DNA of 64,000 bases from Photobacterium angustum (GCF_002954615.1 NZ_MSCJ01000003.1:62001-126000), one strand, 5' to 3'. Shown: positions 34,796-44,676, counted from the stretch's first letter. Numbers and translations are program-made. Notes: a model not told the origin generated them from the letters alone.

Positions 34796-35524
34796 TTAAT
34801 GTTGTGGTGGTAGAGCGCGAGCGGCCTGTAATACACACATGACAATTTTATTTTTACGGCTATTGATACGTTCAGCAGGTGCCATGACACTCACTGCACC
34901 AGCCACTTTATTACCGATAAAAACGGGCGCACTGACACCAGAGACACCTTGGTCGATTTCAGACGTACTAATAGCAAAACCATCTTGTTTAATCAGATCA
35001 AGTTCTGTTAACCATGCGTCTAATTGCTCTTTCTCAGTGATTTCGTAATGATTCAAAATACGTAATTGGCGAGAAAGGGGTAAATACGCCAAAATCACTT
35101 TGGCTGAAGCACCACGGATAAGAGGCTGGCTCTGCCCTTTTTCATAGCTACAACGCAAAGCGTATGGGCTATCAATGCTATCGACACACAAAGCATTAAA
35201 GCCAACAGGCACCATGTAAGCCGACATCTCGCCAGTTTGTTGCTGCAAGCGTTTTAAAATAGGTCGAACACCATCTGGTAATGGTGAATTAATCTGAAAA
35301 TTACGTTGTAATTGCAATGCCGCAGGCCCGGCACTGTATGTATTATGACCGTGATTTTCTTCGATTAAATTCCAATCCCTTAGTAAAGCTAAATAGCGGT
35401 ATAAGCTACTAATGGGCATATTCATTTCTACACTTAACTGCTGAGCTTGCAGAGGGAAAGGTGAAGCTGCAATGTGAATTAATACTTGCAACAGCTTTTC
35501 ATTAGCACTGAGTGAATTTGTCAC
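34796..35524 (-). CDS. IclR-family transcriptional regulator
   Basis: The GTG at 35524 is chosen because GAAGAAG lies eight bases upstream and the winged helix begins soon after; an in-frame ATG at 35578 adds 18 unrelated residues. The 242-residue product has an IclR HTH (about 5-60, LLQVLIHIAASPFPLQ and a QLSVEMNMPISSLYRYL recognition helix) and an IclR effector domain (about 75-240, with SAKVILAYLP and ISTSEIDQGVSGVSAPVF). It probably controls the downstream arginase-fold gene and itself. The inducer is unknown. Confidence 0.82.
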   Translation of the reverse strand: MTNSLSANEKLLQVLIHIAASPFPLQAQQLSVEMNMPISSLYRYLALLRDWNLIEENHGHNTYSAGPAALQLQRNFQINSPLPDGVRPILKRLQQQTGEMSAYMVPVGFNALCVDSIDSPYALRCSYEKGQSQPLIRGASAKVILAYLPLSRQLRILNHYEITEKEQLDAWLTELDLIKQDGFAISTSEIDQGVSGVSAPVFIGNKVAGAVSVMAPAERINSRKNKIVMCVLQAARALPPQH

Positions 35525-35944
35525 GATGTTGGCTTCTTCTTTTTGTATGATAATTACTTTTAACCAATAAAAAACCATTCTGCAAATTAAATTCTTACAC
35601 AGTGAGAATTATGAAAAATAATCATCGACAAATTACCGCAATATAAGAAACCTAATATCAAACATTTTATATTTACTGAATTCTTATCAAGAAACTTTCT
35701 TACCCTATGGGACTTATCTGTCTAATAAATATTTAAATAGCGTTTCAATTTGTTAATTAAAAATCAACGCATTATCACAGTAATAAAAAAGATGTAACTT
35801 TTCCGAGATTCTCACCTTCAATCAAGTGAGAAAAAAGGCGGTTTTCTATGCTAAATAGCAGATCACGCTAGTAATAATAGGAGGGTTACTGGTAAAATCC
35901 TTGCAAAATTGACCGTCACACATAGTAAAAGAGAGTGATTCCTC
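35525..35944. other. 420-bp divergent region, iclR to the YebC-family gene
   Basis: No gene is visible apart from a possible longer N-terminus of the IclR gene. The region is AT-rich and must hold promoters for both directions. AGGAGGG at 35879-35885 looks like a ribosome binding site but is followed by no long frame. Confidence 0.45.
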
Positions 35945-36667
35945 ATGGGAAGAAAGTTCGAAGTACGCAAATTGTCTATGGCAAAAACCCAAGGCGCTAA
36001 GATCAAAGTTTACTCAAAGTACGGTAAAGAGATCTACGTTTGTGCTAAGAACGGTAGCCCTGATCCAGATGCTAACCTAGCACTTCGCCGTCTTATTGAA
36101 AAAGCGAAGAAAGATCAGGTGCCAAGCCACGTTATCGAAAAAGCAATTGATAAGGCTAAAGGTGGCGGCGGTGAAGATTACTCAACAGCACGTTACGAAG
36201 GTTTTGGTCCTGGCAACTGCATGGTTATCGTTGACTGTCTAACTGACAACAACAACCGTACTTTCATGGACGTTCGCCAAGCATTCGTTAAAAACAATGC
36301 AAAAATTGGTAGCCCAGGTACTGTTGGCCACATGTTTGAACACCAAGCAGTATTTGAATTCAAAGGCACAGATGAAGAAGCTGTTCTTGAGAATCTAATG
36401 ATGGAAGATGCTGATGTTACTGACATCACATGTGAAGATGGCGTGATCACTGTTTACGCTCCTCACACAGAATTCTTCAAAATCAAAAATGCACTTGCAG
36501 CAACAATGCCAGAAGTAACATTAGATGTTGAAGAAATTTCTTTCGTTCCACAGACAATGACTGAATTGGCTGGCGACGACATCGCAATGTTCGAGAAATT
36601 CCTTGATGCATTGAATGATTGTGATGACGTACAAAACGTTTACCACAATGCAGAAATGGCTGACTAA
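35945..36667 (+). CDS. YebC/PmpR-family protein, YeeN type
   Basis: The 240-residue protein has the family start MGRKFEVRK and the three-domain pattern. Motifs are [20 protein letters not shown] (about 43-62), [14 protein letters not shown] (about 66-79), RYEGFGPGN and [11 protein letters not shown] (about 82-103), and the end [10 protein letters not shown]. It belongs to the YeeN-like branch (start MGRK, Y(S/A)KYG) rather than the RuvC-linked YebC branch. Members bind DNA or ribosomes and are proposed to regulate transcription or help translation of proline-rich stretches. It is alone, with a strong terminator. Confidence 0.9.
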   Translation: MGRKFEVRKLSMAKTQGAKIKVYSKYGKEIYVCAKNGSPDPDANLALRRLIEKAKKDQVPSHVIEKAIDKAKGGGGEDYSTARYEGFGPGNCMVIVDCLTDNNNRTFMDVRQAFVKNNAKIGSPGTVGHMFEHQAVFEFKGTDEEAVLENLMMEDADVTDITCEDGVITVYAPHTEFFKIKNALAATMPEVTLDVEEISFVPQTMTELAGDDIAMFEKFLDALNDCDDVQNVYHNAEMAD

Positions 36668-36689
36668 TATTTAGTTTGCTGTTGATATA

Positions 36690-36719
36690 AAAAAGGTCAC
36701 CTAATGGTGACCTTTTTTG
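36690..36719 (+). terminator. Terminator of the YebC-family gene
   Basis: AAAAGGTCACC / GGTGACCTTTTTT form an 11-bp perfect stem with a 4-nt loop and a T-run. Confidence 0.92.
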
Positions 36720-36744
36720 TTTCTGCTGAATTATTACTCTTGGC

Positions 36745-37896
36745 TTAACGACTTGCCTTTCGTGATCGTGACATTAACCAAAATGCTAAAGCACCAAAAC
36801 CTAATGCTTGTAACCATAATTGCTGCCACCAGCCAATCATTTGAGCAAAGGTTGCGCCCATCTGATTTAATCCAAGAAAACCATTAATAGCAGCCGTTGA
36901 CGGTGCTAACTGGGTTAACTCTCGTAGTAATGTTGGCAATTCAGAGGTTGGCCAAATAAAGCCTGCAGTAAACACCAGAGGTAATGAGCTTAATAACACC
37001 ACCAGCGTGACTAACTCAGAACGTGGAATCAACTGCCCTAATACCATTCCCAACATGATTACCGCTAATAAAAAGGCAATCGTCATGGAAAGGAGATCAG
37101 GAATAGATGCCAGTCGATTTACTCCATAATAGGTAAAGGTAAAACCAAAATAGTATGCGGCTAAAACCAAATAAATCACGACAAAGATAAAGGCTCTTAC
37201 TGCCATAATCATCCATACTGGATATTCAGCCCAGTAGCCACTTTTACCTGCCGCTCGTGCTTCATTTTCTGATGCACCTACCATCCCGACACCAATTAGC
37301 AACGTCTGATGTAAGATCAATACAAATACCGCGGGCACTACGTAGTTGATATACCCCATGGTCACATTAAACACCGGACGCATGTTTAACTTCATAGCAC
37401 TGTACTGTTCGGTCGCTTGAACGAAGTTATCACCCTTTAAAACAAGATGGTTTATCTTCGCCTTTACACCTAAATCAGCACCTGCAGCGCTTAATCCTTC
37501 TACAATGGTACCGTATACCAAGAACAACGCCGCATTACCTGAATATGCTAGTGTTGGGCTAGTCCCTAACATCACATCTTTGTAGAAATCATGAGGGATC
37601 ACTAAAATCCCTTCGACTTGACGATCAAGTAACGCTTGTTTAGCCGCATCAATACTACCTAGATGTTGAGTAATATGAACCTGTGGTGTGGCATCAGCCA
37701 TACGGATCAATTCGCGACTCATCTGAGTTTGATCAAGATCGACTACGGCAACTTTCTGATCACGAGGAAGCTCATTGGTATACGGTAGTGGGTATAAAAA
37801 AGAGTAGAAAACAACACCGCCAAACACCGTAAATACCAACGAAACGTTCGTAAAAATGGCTTTTAACTCATGCTTAAATAAACTTAACCAGCTCAT
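36745..37896 (-). CDS. ABC-2-type permease subunit
   Basis: The 383-residue membrane protein has an N-terminal helix (about 17-37), a periplasmic domain of about 140 residues with VVDLDQTQMSRELIRMADATP (about 47-67), and five C-terminal helices (about 175-375). It resembles YhhJ/YbhR-type ABC-2 permeases. Its start abuts the previous gene's stop. It is the last gene of a TolC-HlyD-permease-permease operon. The second permease is similar and also carries the D-L-D-x-S-x-L pattern. No ATP-binding gene is in the operon, so either an unlinked ATPase serves it or it works differently. The substrate is unknown. Confidence 0.82.
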   Translation of the reverse strand: MSWLSLFKHELKAIFTNVSLVFTVFGGVVFYSFLYPLPYTNELPRDQKVAVVDLDQTQMSRELIRMADATPQVHITQHLGSIDAAKQALLDRQVEGILVIPHDFYKDVMLGTSPTLAYSGNAALFLVYGTIVEGLSAAGADLGVKAKINHLVLKGDNFVQATEQYSAMKLNMRPVFNVTMGYINYVVPAVFVLILHQTLLIGVGMVGASENEARAAGKSGYWAEYPVWMIMAVRAFIFVVIYLVLAAYYFGFTFTYYGVNRLASIPDLLSMTIAFLLAVIMLGMVLGQLIPRSELVTLVVLLSSLPLVFTAGFIWPTSELPTLLRELTQLAPSTAAINGFLGLNQMGATFAQMIGWWQQLWLQALGFGALAFWLMSRSRKASR

Positions 37897-39069
37897 TTAT
37901 GCTTCCCCTTTCGCAATTGGGTGATTGCTCAACGCCTTTCGGCGGTGAACTAACATCAGTACCACAGCCATCACAAGAGCCACCATAAAGCACGCCAAAA
38001 TAAACAATTGATGTGCAGCTTGATACCACCCCGTCCCATAATCAACTTGCTGTAATTGCACTTCAATATAATGGCTTACAGGTAATAAGCTACGCCACAT
38101 TTTTGCAATCACAGGCATATCAGTCGCTGGGAAAGTGATCCCCATAAAAGCAAAGGCAGGTGCAGTAAATGCCGCGACGAAACTCATTGCTCGCGGTACT
38201 TCCATCGCAAGGAAATAGATAAAAGCCCCCATGCTCTGACACGCCAGCACCATCAATAATTGCGCGACAATCAAAATATGCCAGTCACCATGCATCGGCC
38301 AATCCAGAGCTACGTACATCCACCACAAGAACAGCAACCCTTGGATAAGGAATAACCCCGTATAAGCGGCTAACTTACCTATTAACTTAGAAACAGGTGA
38401 CGTTTGTAACCACTTCCATAGTCCTTGTGTTCTCGCTTCATGGGCAATAGCTAACACCGTTGTTGCCACAATCAAGATCTGCCAGATAGACGGGATAATG
38501 GCAGAAACCAAAAACTGTCCATAATGACTATTACTGTTAAATAGCGGTGTAATTTGCCCACGAATAGGAACGGCTTGTCCCATCGCTTGCAACGGCACTG
38601 GTGCCCCTGTCGCCATATTCTTAACGGTTTCAACCCCTGCATTGAATGTACCTTCAGCAAGTAACATTGCAGAGTTGATCAATTTACCTATTAAAATAAA
38701 TTGCCCATTATAAAACGTGGTGATCTGTGGCGAAAAACCAAGCTTTGTGTCTTTTTCAAAATTATCTGGGATCACCACCATGGCATAAATTTCATTAGCA
38801 CGCATCGCTTCACTGCCCTGATCTGGGCTCGTGAATTGACGTGTCACAGCCATTGTCGGACTGGCATCCACATAACGAGTAAAATGACGAGACAACTGGC
38901 TATGATCAAGATCGACAACACCAACAGGTAAGTTATGCGCTATACCCGTAGAAAAAATAGCCCACATAGTGAGAAATAACACCGCAGGTAACCACAGTGT
39001 TAATGCTCGTAACCAGCCATCTTTCCATATGTTTCGCCATTCTTGCTTCACATACTGAAAGCTATTCAT
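37897..39069 (-). CDS. ABC-2-type permease subunit
   Basis: The 390-residue protein has the same layout as its neighbour: an N-terminal helix (about 21-42), a periplasmic domain with VVDLDHSQLSRHFTRYVDASP (about 51-71), and five or six C-terminal helices (about 185-375). The two are paralogues and would form a heterodimeric channel. The start lies one base from the HlyD-family stop, and its stop abuts the next start, showing tight co-translation. It is YbhS-like in organisation. Confidence 0.82.
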   Translation of the reverse strand: MNSFQYVKQEWRNIWKDGWLRALTLWLPAVLFLTMWAIFSTGIAHNLPVGVVDLDHSQLSRHFTRYVDASPTMAVTRQFTSPDQGSEAMRANEIYAMVVIPDNFEKDTKLGFSPQITTFYNGQFILIGKLINSAMLLAEGTFNAGVETVKNMATGAPVPLQAMGQAVPIRGQITPLFNSNSHYGQFLVSAIIPSIWQILIVATTVLAIAHEARTQGLWKWLQTSPVSKLIGKLAAYTGLFLIQGLLFLWWMYVALDWPMHGDWHILIVAQLLMVLACQSMGAFIYFLAMEVPRAMSFVAAFTAPAFAFMGITFPATDMPVIAKMWRSLLPVSHYIEVQLQQVDYGTGWYQAAHQLFILACFMVALVMAVVLMLVHRRKALSNHPIAKGEA

Positions 39070-39070
39070 A

Positions 39071-40048
39071 TTACTGCTCTACAATCACGCTCATGCCTAC
39101 GCGCAAGCCATCAATCGGTTGTGTTGGACGAGCTTCCACTTCAAACGTACGCATATCAAAGCCTTTCGCCGTATCAGTTGCACGCCACGTAGCAAAATCA
39201 CCCATTACCGCAACGTGTGTTACTTTAAATAAATAGGTTTTATCACCTAATGCAGGAATAGTTACGCTAAACTCTTTACCTTCTTGGTAATCTTTTAGCT
39301 TATCTTCTCGCACATTAAAGACAGCCCACGCATCGTTAATATCAATAATATTCACTACAGGGAAACCTTGTGGTGCTAGTTCACCATCGTGCAGCAGCAC
39401 TTGTGAAACTTCCCCTTCATGCCAGCTAGAGATCTTGGTGTCAGCAACATACGCTTCCACTTCAGCCACTGCCCCAGCAGCCATTTTCACTTTCTCTTTT
39501 GCTGCACGTTTAGTCTCTACGCGTGCACCTTCTTTAGCCATCTCATACATCTGGTATGCTGCGCTTTCGGTATATTGTGCCGCTTGCCATTGTGTGAAAG
39601 CTTCATCGCGTTTTTGCTCTGCAATCACGCCATCTTTATAAAGGTTATTGACACGTACATAAGTCGTTTTCATCAATTTCGCCGCCGCCGTAGCTTTACG
39701 CCACTGATCTTCCGCAGCTGCAATTTGCTGACGTCGCGCACCTTTTTCAGCTTCTTCTGCCAACGCACCAGCCGCTTGCTCACCCGCTTTTGCTTGTTCT
39801 AACTTGGCATCAATTTCCGGACTTAAAATGGTAAAAATAAGTTGTCCCGGTTTAACTTCATCGCCTTTACGAACAAGTACTTGATCAATACGCCCCGGTA
39901 CTTTTGAAGAAATATTATATTGCTGCGCTTCAATCTGACCTTGCATACGTTCAGGCTGAGGCTGGTAAGCATGCCAGAAGGTGTAACCCAACCAACCCAC
40001 AACAGCAATTACAGGAACCGCTACTGCTATAGACTTCAACTTACTCAT
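39071..40048 (-). CDS. HlyD-family periplasmic adaptor (membrane fusion protein)
   Basis: The 325-residue protein has one N-terminal membrane helix (about 7-26), then a biotinyl-lipoyl-like half (YNISSKVPGRIDQVLVRKGD, about 44-63). A long alpha-helical hairpin follows (about 80-195, rich in Ala, Glu and Lys), then the second lipoyl half and a beta-barrel (WHEGEVSQVLLHDGELAPQG, about 210-229). It ends with LRVGMSVIVEQ. It connects the inner-membrane permeases to the TolC-type outer-membrane channel encoded just upstream (5-bp gap). Confidence 0.88.
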   Translation of the reverse strand: MSKLKSIAVAVPVIAVVGWLGYTFWHAYQPQPERMQGQIEAQQYNISSKVPGRIDQVLVRKGDEVKPGQLIFTILSPEIDAKLEQAKAGEQAAGALAEEAEKGARRQQIAAAEDQWRKATAAAKLMKTTYVRVNNLYKDGVIAEQKRDEAFTQWQAAQYTESAAYQMYEMAKEGARVETKRAAKEKVKMAAGAVAEVEAYVADTKISSWHEGEVSQVLLHDGELAPQGFPVVNIIDINDAWAVFNVREDKLKDYQEGKEFSVTIPALGDKTYLFKVTHVAVMGDFATWRATDTAKGFDMRTFEVEARPTQPIDGLRVGMSVIVEQ

Positions 40049-40053
40049 GACAA

Positions 40054-41481
40054 TTAAACCTCTATACCTTGATATTTCTGATAATTATTGAAGGTGTTCA
40101 TTTCACCGCTTACCGCCAGTAAACGAGTTAAACACATAACATATTGATAGGCCGCAGCAAGTCGCTGGGTTTTAACAGCGGATAAATACAATTCAGCGTC
40201 AACCACATCAAGTGATGTTGATAACCCTTGGCTAAACGCTTTTTCACGTAGGCGAATATTTTCTTTTGCTAATGCAAGACTCGATTGTAAACCGTTATAT
40301 TCTTCTACTGCTTGATTAGCTTCTCGATAGGTTTTCTCAACTAACACAGTCAGATCTTGCTCAGCTTGCGCACGTAAATGATTCACTTGTGTCACCATCG
40401 AATGCGCCGCTTTTACCTTGCCTGAACGACCAGAACTGTCGATAAGCGGGACACTAACACCAATACCTACCGCCCAATCAGGTGCCATTTTAGCGGCAAG
40501 AGAATCGCTTTCGTACAGATTATAATCACCGTACAAATACACCTCTGGGTAATATTTACCTTTCTCTACATCGATTAAGCCATCTGCCTGCTTACGCTTA
40601 GCATCCAAAATATGTAAACCAGGATAACTTGCTAACGTTTTATTTATAAACGCCGACATGGGAGGTAAAGAACTATTAATAAACAGATTGGTAGTAGGTA
40701 CTGTGGTACTCGATTGCTGTAGTAGTCTTGTTAGCGCAACTTGCGCAATTTCTAAATCACGCACTGATTTTTGTGCGTCAACTTTTGCTTTATCGTAAGC
40801 CGCTTCTGCTTGTAGACGTTCAACTTTTGCAATTTGACCTTGTTGCTCAAGTTTAAGCGCATGCTCATAATGACGTTTTAGCCCTGCTTCAACCTCTTTA
40901 CGTGTTTCGACAACATTTTTTGCTAAAACAACGCCAAAGTAAAAGCGGGATAAATCTTCAAACTTGGCCTGTTGCATCATGGCAAGTATGTATTTCGCTT
41001 CTTCTGTTTGCCCTTTAGCAATATCTTGTGCCGCACTAATACGACCACCAGTGAAAATAGGCCAAATAGCACGAACAGAACTGGTTAGCACATCACGATC
41101 CGCAATCGTAGATGTCAGTGCAGAATTAATATCTAGGCCTGTTACTTTAGTAAGATCGGCAATAATTTTTGTTAGTTCTTGACCAGCTGCGGTGGATGAT
41201 GCTGGCATACTGCCAAATAAATCTGAAGGTGACAGTTTTACATCTTGATCCAAACGGGTGTAATTGGCACCAATTGTCACAGTTGGCAAATATAAGTCAC
41301 TTGCCGCATCTTGCATGTGCTCAGCTTGCTCAACACTTGAACGTCCGGCCGCCAAACCATCATTCTTTGTCACGACAGTATGCCACGCATCACTGAACGC
41401 TATTGGTGATGCATAAATACTCGGCGTGATCACTAGCAAAGCGATAGCCAGTGGTTTAACCATAAATGGTTTTATTCTCAT
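40054..41481 (-). CDS. TolC-family outer-membrane efflux protein
   Basis: The 475-residue protein has a signal peptide (about 1-24, ending IYA) and two repeated halves rich in long helices, as in outer-membrane efflux trimers. Typical segments are AARSSVEQAEHMQDAASDLYLPTV-like helix-to-strand turns (about 45-65), YPEVYLYGDYNLYE (about 310-323), and GLSTSLDVVDAELYLSAV (about 418-435). It is the first gene of the exporter operon. The TetR gene is 260 bp upstream on the same strand, with a terminator between. Confidence 0.88.
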   Translation of the reverse strand: MRIKPFMVKPLAIALLVITPSIYASPIAFSDAWHTVVTKNDGLAAGRSSVEQAEHMQDAASDLYLPTVTIGANYTRLDQDVKLSPSDLFGSMPASSTAAGQELTKIIADLTKVTGLDINSALTSTIADRDVLTSSVRAIWPIFTGGRISAAQDIAKGQTEEAKYILAMMQQAKFEDLSRFYFGVVLAKNVVETRKEVEAGLKRHYEHALKLEQQGQIAKVERLQAEAAYDKAKVDAQKSVRDLEIAQVALTRLLQQSSTTVPTTNLFINSSLPPMSAFINKTLASYPGLHILDAKRKQADGLIDVEKGKYYPEVYLYGDYNLYESDSLAAKMAPDWAVGIGVSVPLIDSSGRSGKVKAAHSMVTQVNHLRAQAEQDLTVLVEKTYREANQAVEEYNGLQSSLALAKENIRLREKAFSQGLSTSLDVVDAELYLSAVKTQRLAAAYQYVMCLTRLLAVSGEMNTFNNYQKYQGIEV

Positions 41482-41664
41482 AAGGTAACCCTTTGATACC
41501 AGTTCTTCTTAATGCTTTTTTCATTCTAGAGCAATAACTCTAAAATAAAACAATTTTTTATGTATAGAGCCATCTTGCTTTAACGATAAACCGTATAAAT
41601 ATTATTAAGATAAGGTTAATAATAACAGCATACTCTTTTTGCGTTATGTTATTACTAAAGATAT

Positions 41665-41692
41665 AAAAAAACCCACTGCAAAGCGGGTTTAA
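41665..41692 (-). terminator. Terminator of the TetR gene
   Basis: AAACCCACT / AGCGGGTTT (one mismatch) with a 5-nt loop is followed on the minus strand by a run of T. It separates tetR from the exporter operon. Confidence 0.75.
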
Positions 41693-41740
41693 TATGGGAT
41701 CACATCATAGTATTTATTTAAAAAATACCCAAATAATGAT

Positions 41741-42202
41741 CTATCGAGCTAAACGAATTAACGAGCGCCCTAATAAGCGTTCTAATTCATCAATACTTTG
41801 CTGACCATAACGCTGCTCACAAAGAGTAAACAAGCGTTCAATTCCACGGTGTGCAAACTCATGCGATGTTTCTGCAGAAGAAATATGATGGAAGAGTAAG
41901 CGTAAAATAGCACGGAATTTTTCATCATCAAGCGCAACAGACCAACTTGCAGAAAATGCTGCTAAATCGCCTGTTAAATCAAGCTTATCAACAAACAGTT
42001 GATAGATACGCCCATCAAGTGCGTGCGCAAAGTCTTGTTTCTTTGGGAAGTGATGGCTAATACCAGTACGAGAGATCCCTGTTTGATTACTCAACGTGGT
42101 GTATGACATTTTGTCGTAACCCAAGGTAAGAATTTGATCAATTACAGCATCCATAATCGTTTGGATGGTTATCTCTGTATCTTCTTTACTACGCTTTGGC
42201 AT
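41741..42202 (-). CDS. TetR-family regulator
   Basis: The 153-residue protein has the TetR helix-turn-helix in the N-terminal third (about 12-58, with YTTLSNQTGISRTGISHHFP as the core), and a short helical ligand domain (about 70-153). It is shorter than typical TetR proteins (about 190-210), so the effector domain is compact. It lies directly upstream of the exporter operon and probably represses it. The inducer would be a substrate of that exporter. Confidence 0.83.
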   Translation of the reverse strand: MPKRSKEDTEITIQTIMDAVIDQILTLGYDKMSYTTLSNQTGISRTGISHHFPKKQDFAHALDGRIYQLFVDKLDLTGDLAAFSASWSVALDDEKFRAILRLLFHHISSAETSHEFAHRGIERLFTLCEQRYGQQSIDELERLLGRSLIRLAR

Positions 42203-42422
42203 AATGAGTTGACTCTATTATAATCATTTTATGCAACAGTACGATTTCAATAATTATCCTTCATTGAAATCAGTGGCTAGTATTAGTATTACAAAATGTT
42301 ATTCCCTTAACTAGCGCTAACTCATATTTTTAGCGACATCATGTTGTATCTGGTTAAAAAGCGCCAAATCAAATGTAATTATTTACTTCACAAGCCATTT
42401 TATAAATAGAACCTTTCGCCAA

Positions 42423-43124
42423 TTATCGACCAAACTTTCTCGCTTGTTGTTCAATATTACGATAAAGGATCTGGGTCCAGAACGGTTGATTCACTGACGC
42501 CAGCAGCTTCCCTTTTTTCGGATCATGTGGGCTAATAACCACCTCGATATTATCTAGCCCTGTTCTCTGAGCGAGTAAAAATAGCTCTTCAATACTATAG
42601 TCGCCCATGGCTAAACAGCCCGTTGATGCTTGTTTACCATGAATGAAAATATTACTACCAGGAGACGTTCTGCCTTCTAATTTTGCATATTTACGATCAA
42701 AAGCATTCGGGTAATCTAGCTTCATCGAAAGGTGAAAGCGACTATTGGGATTCAATAAAGAAACACGATAAATACCTTCAGGAACTTGTTTATCACCTTC
42801 CCGTAGTTTAGGTCCTTTTTTACCGCTTATTTTCTCGATATTGTAACGCTTAACGTAAGACCACTTACCTTTCTCTTCTGCCCAAAGTTCTACTGACATT
42901 TCTTCTTTCATCGCAAAGAGTGCAATATTTTGGGGAGGGTAAGATAAACCTGCTTGTTCAAAATAACGCTTAATCCGTGGCTCAACGAAAGGAGAGTAAC
43001 GCTTCATTACATCATCAACGGTTCGTGTACCTGCGGGAGGGTAAGTTGAATACGAATAGGCTGCTTGAGCATCAGTAACAGCGGTGAACATAACCAATAA
43101 TGGCAATAACGCTTTTTTAAACAC
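42423..43124 (-). CDS. L,D-transpeptidase-fold protein, YafK/DpaA-like
   Basis: The 233-residue periplasmic protein has a signal peptide (about 1-21, ending AQA) and a YkuD catalytic domain (about 50-200). The catalytic His and Cys are in FIHGKQASTGCLAMGD (about 159-174), the YafK-type variant of HGx(n)S/TxGC. YafK/DpaA of E. coli detaches Braun lipoprotein from peptidoglycan rather than forming cross-links; a similar hydrolase role is likely here. It is monocistronic and divergent from the leucine-rich-repeat kinase gene. Confidence 0.85.
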   Translation of the reverse strand: MFKKALLPLLVMFTAVTDAQAAYSYSTYPPAGTRTVDDVMKRYSPFVEPRIKRYFEQAGLSYPPQNIALFAMKEEMSVELWAEEKGKWSYVKRYNIEKISGKKGPKLREGDKQVPEGIYRVSLLNPNSRFHLSMKLDYPNAFDRKYAKLEGRTSPGSNIFIHGKQASTGCLAMGDYSIEELFLLAQRTGLDNIEVVISPHDPKKGKLLASVNQPFWTQILYRNIEQQARKFGR

Positions 43125-43381
43125 AAAACCCTCGGTACTTGCAGTGTCATCTTTGGAAATAAACGAAATCAGTAACAGATATCATCAAAAGTAGGCGCTA
43201 GTGTACTGGCGTTTTGCCGTGGCGCAACCGATAGTGTGGACATTTTTACAACAAAATATTGCACATTATTTACACTTCTAGATAAGTCATTAAAATACCT
43301 ATCGCTATTTCGTTAATTGGCATTCACACCACACAAGGTACAATAGGGAAAATACTATTCATATAATTAGGTATACAGATT

Positions 43382-44635
43382 TTGCATACGTTAGAACAAC
43401 TACGCTCTGGTGAACTGGCGCATATTTCCCGACTAAAAATTTCGCAGCAATTAACCACATTTCCTCTCGAAATTCTTTCGCTAGCAGATAGTTTGGAAAT
43501 CCTAGATTTAACGGATAACAAACTGAGCCAGTTACCTGACGACTTTGCCAAGCTAACCAAGCTACGCATTGTGTTTATGTCAAATAACTGCTTTACCGAG
43601 TTACCGAAGATCTTAGGGGCTTGCCCAAACTTAGAAATGATCGGTTTTAAATCAAACCAGATCACTACCGTTGATGAAACATCGTTACCTCAAAAACTGC
43701 GGTGGCTGATTTTAACCGATAATAACATCGCTCAATTACCACAAAGTTTAGGATTACGCCCTCGCCTACAGAAACTTGCATTAGCAGGTAATCAACTCAC
43801 AGAATTGCCAACCACAATGGATCAACTACATAATTTAGAGTTGATCCGTTTATCTGCTAACCGCTTACAAACATTTCCAACTCAACTGCTTAATTTGCCA
43901 AAACTCGCGTGGCTGGCCTTTTCTGGTAATGATTTTAATCGCCATCAGCAAGTAAAGAATACATTGCCTGAAGTTGTACCGAATGATTACACGTTACAAG
44001 AAGTGCTAGGGCAAGGCGCATCTGGCGTTATTTCATTAGCCGAATGGAAAAATAATACCCATCAACTGGCAGCAGATATCGCAGTTAAAGTTTTTAAAGG
44101 TGAGGTGACGTCTGACGGTTACCCGCAAGATGAATTAAACGCTTGTCTCAAAACAGGTCGTCACCCAAACCTTGTACAATCATTAGCACACGTTACAGAT
44201 CCTAAACATTTAGCGCTAGTCATGGCATTAATCCCTGCACACTTTAAAAACTTAGGCTTACCACCAACGTTTGAAACCTGTACGCGCGATACCTTTCCTA
44301 ACGGCTTTACGTTAACCATTGAGCAAATCACAAAAATAGTGTCACAAATGACAAACGTGATTGAACATATGCAAAACCAAGGTGTGGCTCATGGTGATAT
44401 TTATGCCCATAACGTCCTCTTTGATGAGCATGCCAATATTCTGGTTGGTGATTTTGGTGCAGCTTCCATTTACGATGATTTGCCTCCAGAAATACAGCAA
44501 CAAATCAAAACCATAGAAAACCGAGCATTAGGTTATTTCATTGAGGATTTACTCAGTATTAGTGAATCACAAGATCGCACTTCATCGAGTTATCAAACAC
44601 TCAGCCAACAGGCGCATAATTACATTCAGTCGTAA
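43382..44635 (+). CDS. Leucine-rich-repeat protein fused to a Ser/Thr/Tyr kinase domain
   Basis: The 417-residue protein starts at TTG 43382 (AGG ten bases before; an in-frame stop lies just upstream). Residues about 15-195 are seven or so leucine-rich repeats of about 23 residues (LDLTDNKLSQLP, FMSNNCFTELP, LALAGNQLTELP). Residues 203-417 form a protein-kinase domain: glycine loop GQGASGV (211-217), ATP-binding Lys236 in AVKVF, catalytic loop HGDIYAHN (337-344, with Gly for the usual Arg of HRD), and metal-binding DFG (357-359). All main catalytic residues are present. There is no signal peptide or membrane helix, so it is cytosolic. Target and stimulus are unknown. Confidence 0.85.
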   Translation: MHTLEQLRSGELAHISRLKISQQLTTFPLEILSLADSLEILDLTDNKLSQLPDDFAKLTKLRIVFMSNNCFTELPKILGACPNLEMIGFKSNQITTVDETSLPQKLRWLILTDNNIAQLPQSLGLRPRLQKLALAGNQLTELPTTMDQLHNLELIRLSANRLQTFPTQLLNLPKLAWLAFSGNDFNRHQQVKNTLPEVVPNDYTLQEVLGQGASGVISLAEWKNNTHQLAADIAVKVFKGEVTSDGYPQDELNACLKTGRHPNLVQSLAHVTDPKHLALVMALIPAHFKNLGLPPTFETCTRDTFPNGFTLTIEQITKIVSQMTNVIEHMQNQGVAHGDIYAHNVLFDEHANILVGDFGAASIYDDLPPEIQQQIKTIENRALGYFIEDLLSISESQDRTSSSYQTLSQQAHNYIQS

Positions 44636-44644
44636 TCCCTTTGA

Positions 44645-44676
44645 GCGACAATGAAAGCTCTTTTTTATTGTCGCCT
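44645..44676 (+). terminator. Terminator of the LRR-kinase gene
   Basis: GCGACAAT / ATTGTCGC pair perfectly around a 14-nt loop, with a CTTTAT tail. It lies 10 bp after the stop codon. Confidence 0.6.

Noticed and set aside
39419..39802. 127-residue plus-strand open frame
   Set aside because: It lies wholly antisense to the HlyD-family gene, is Cys/Phe/His-rich and unlike a protein; a shadow of the helical hairpin codons.
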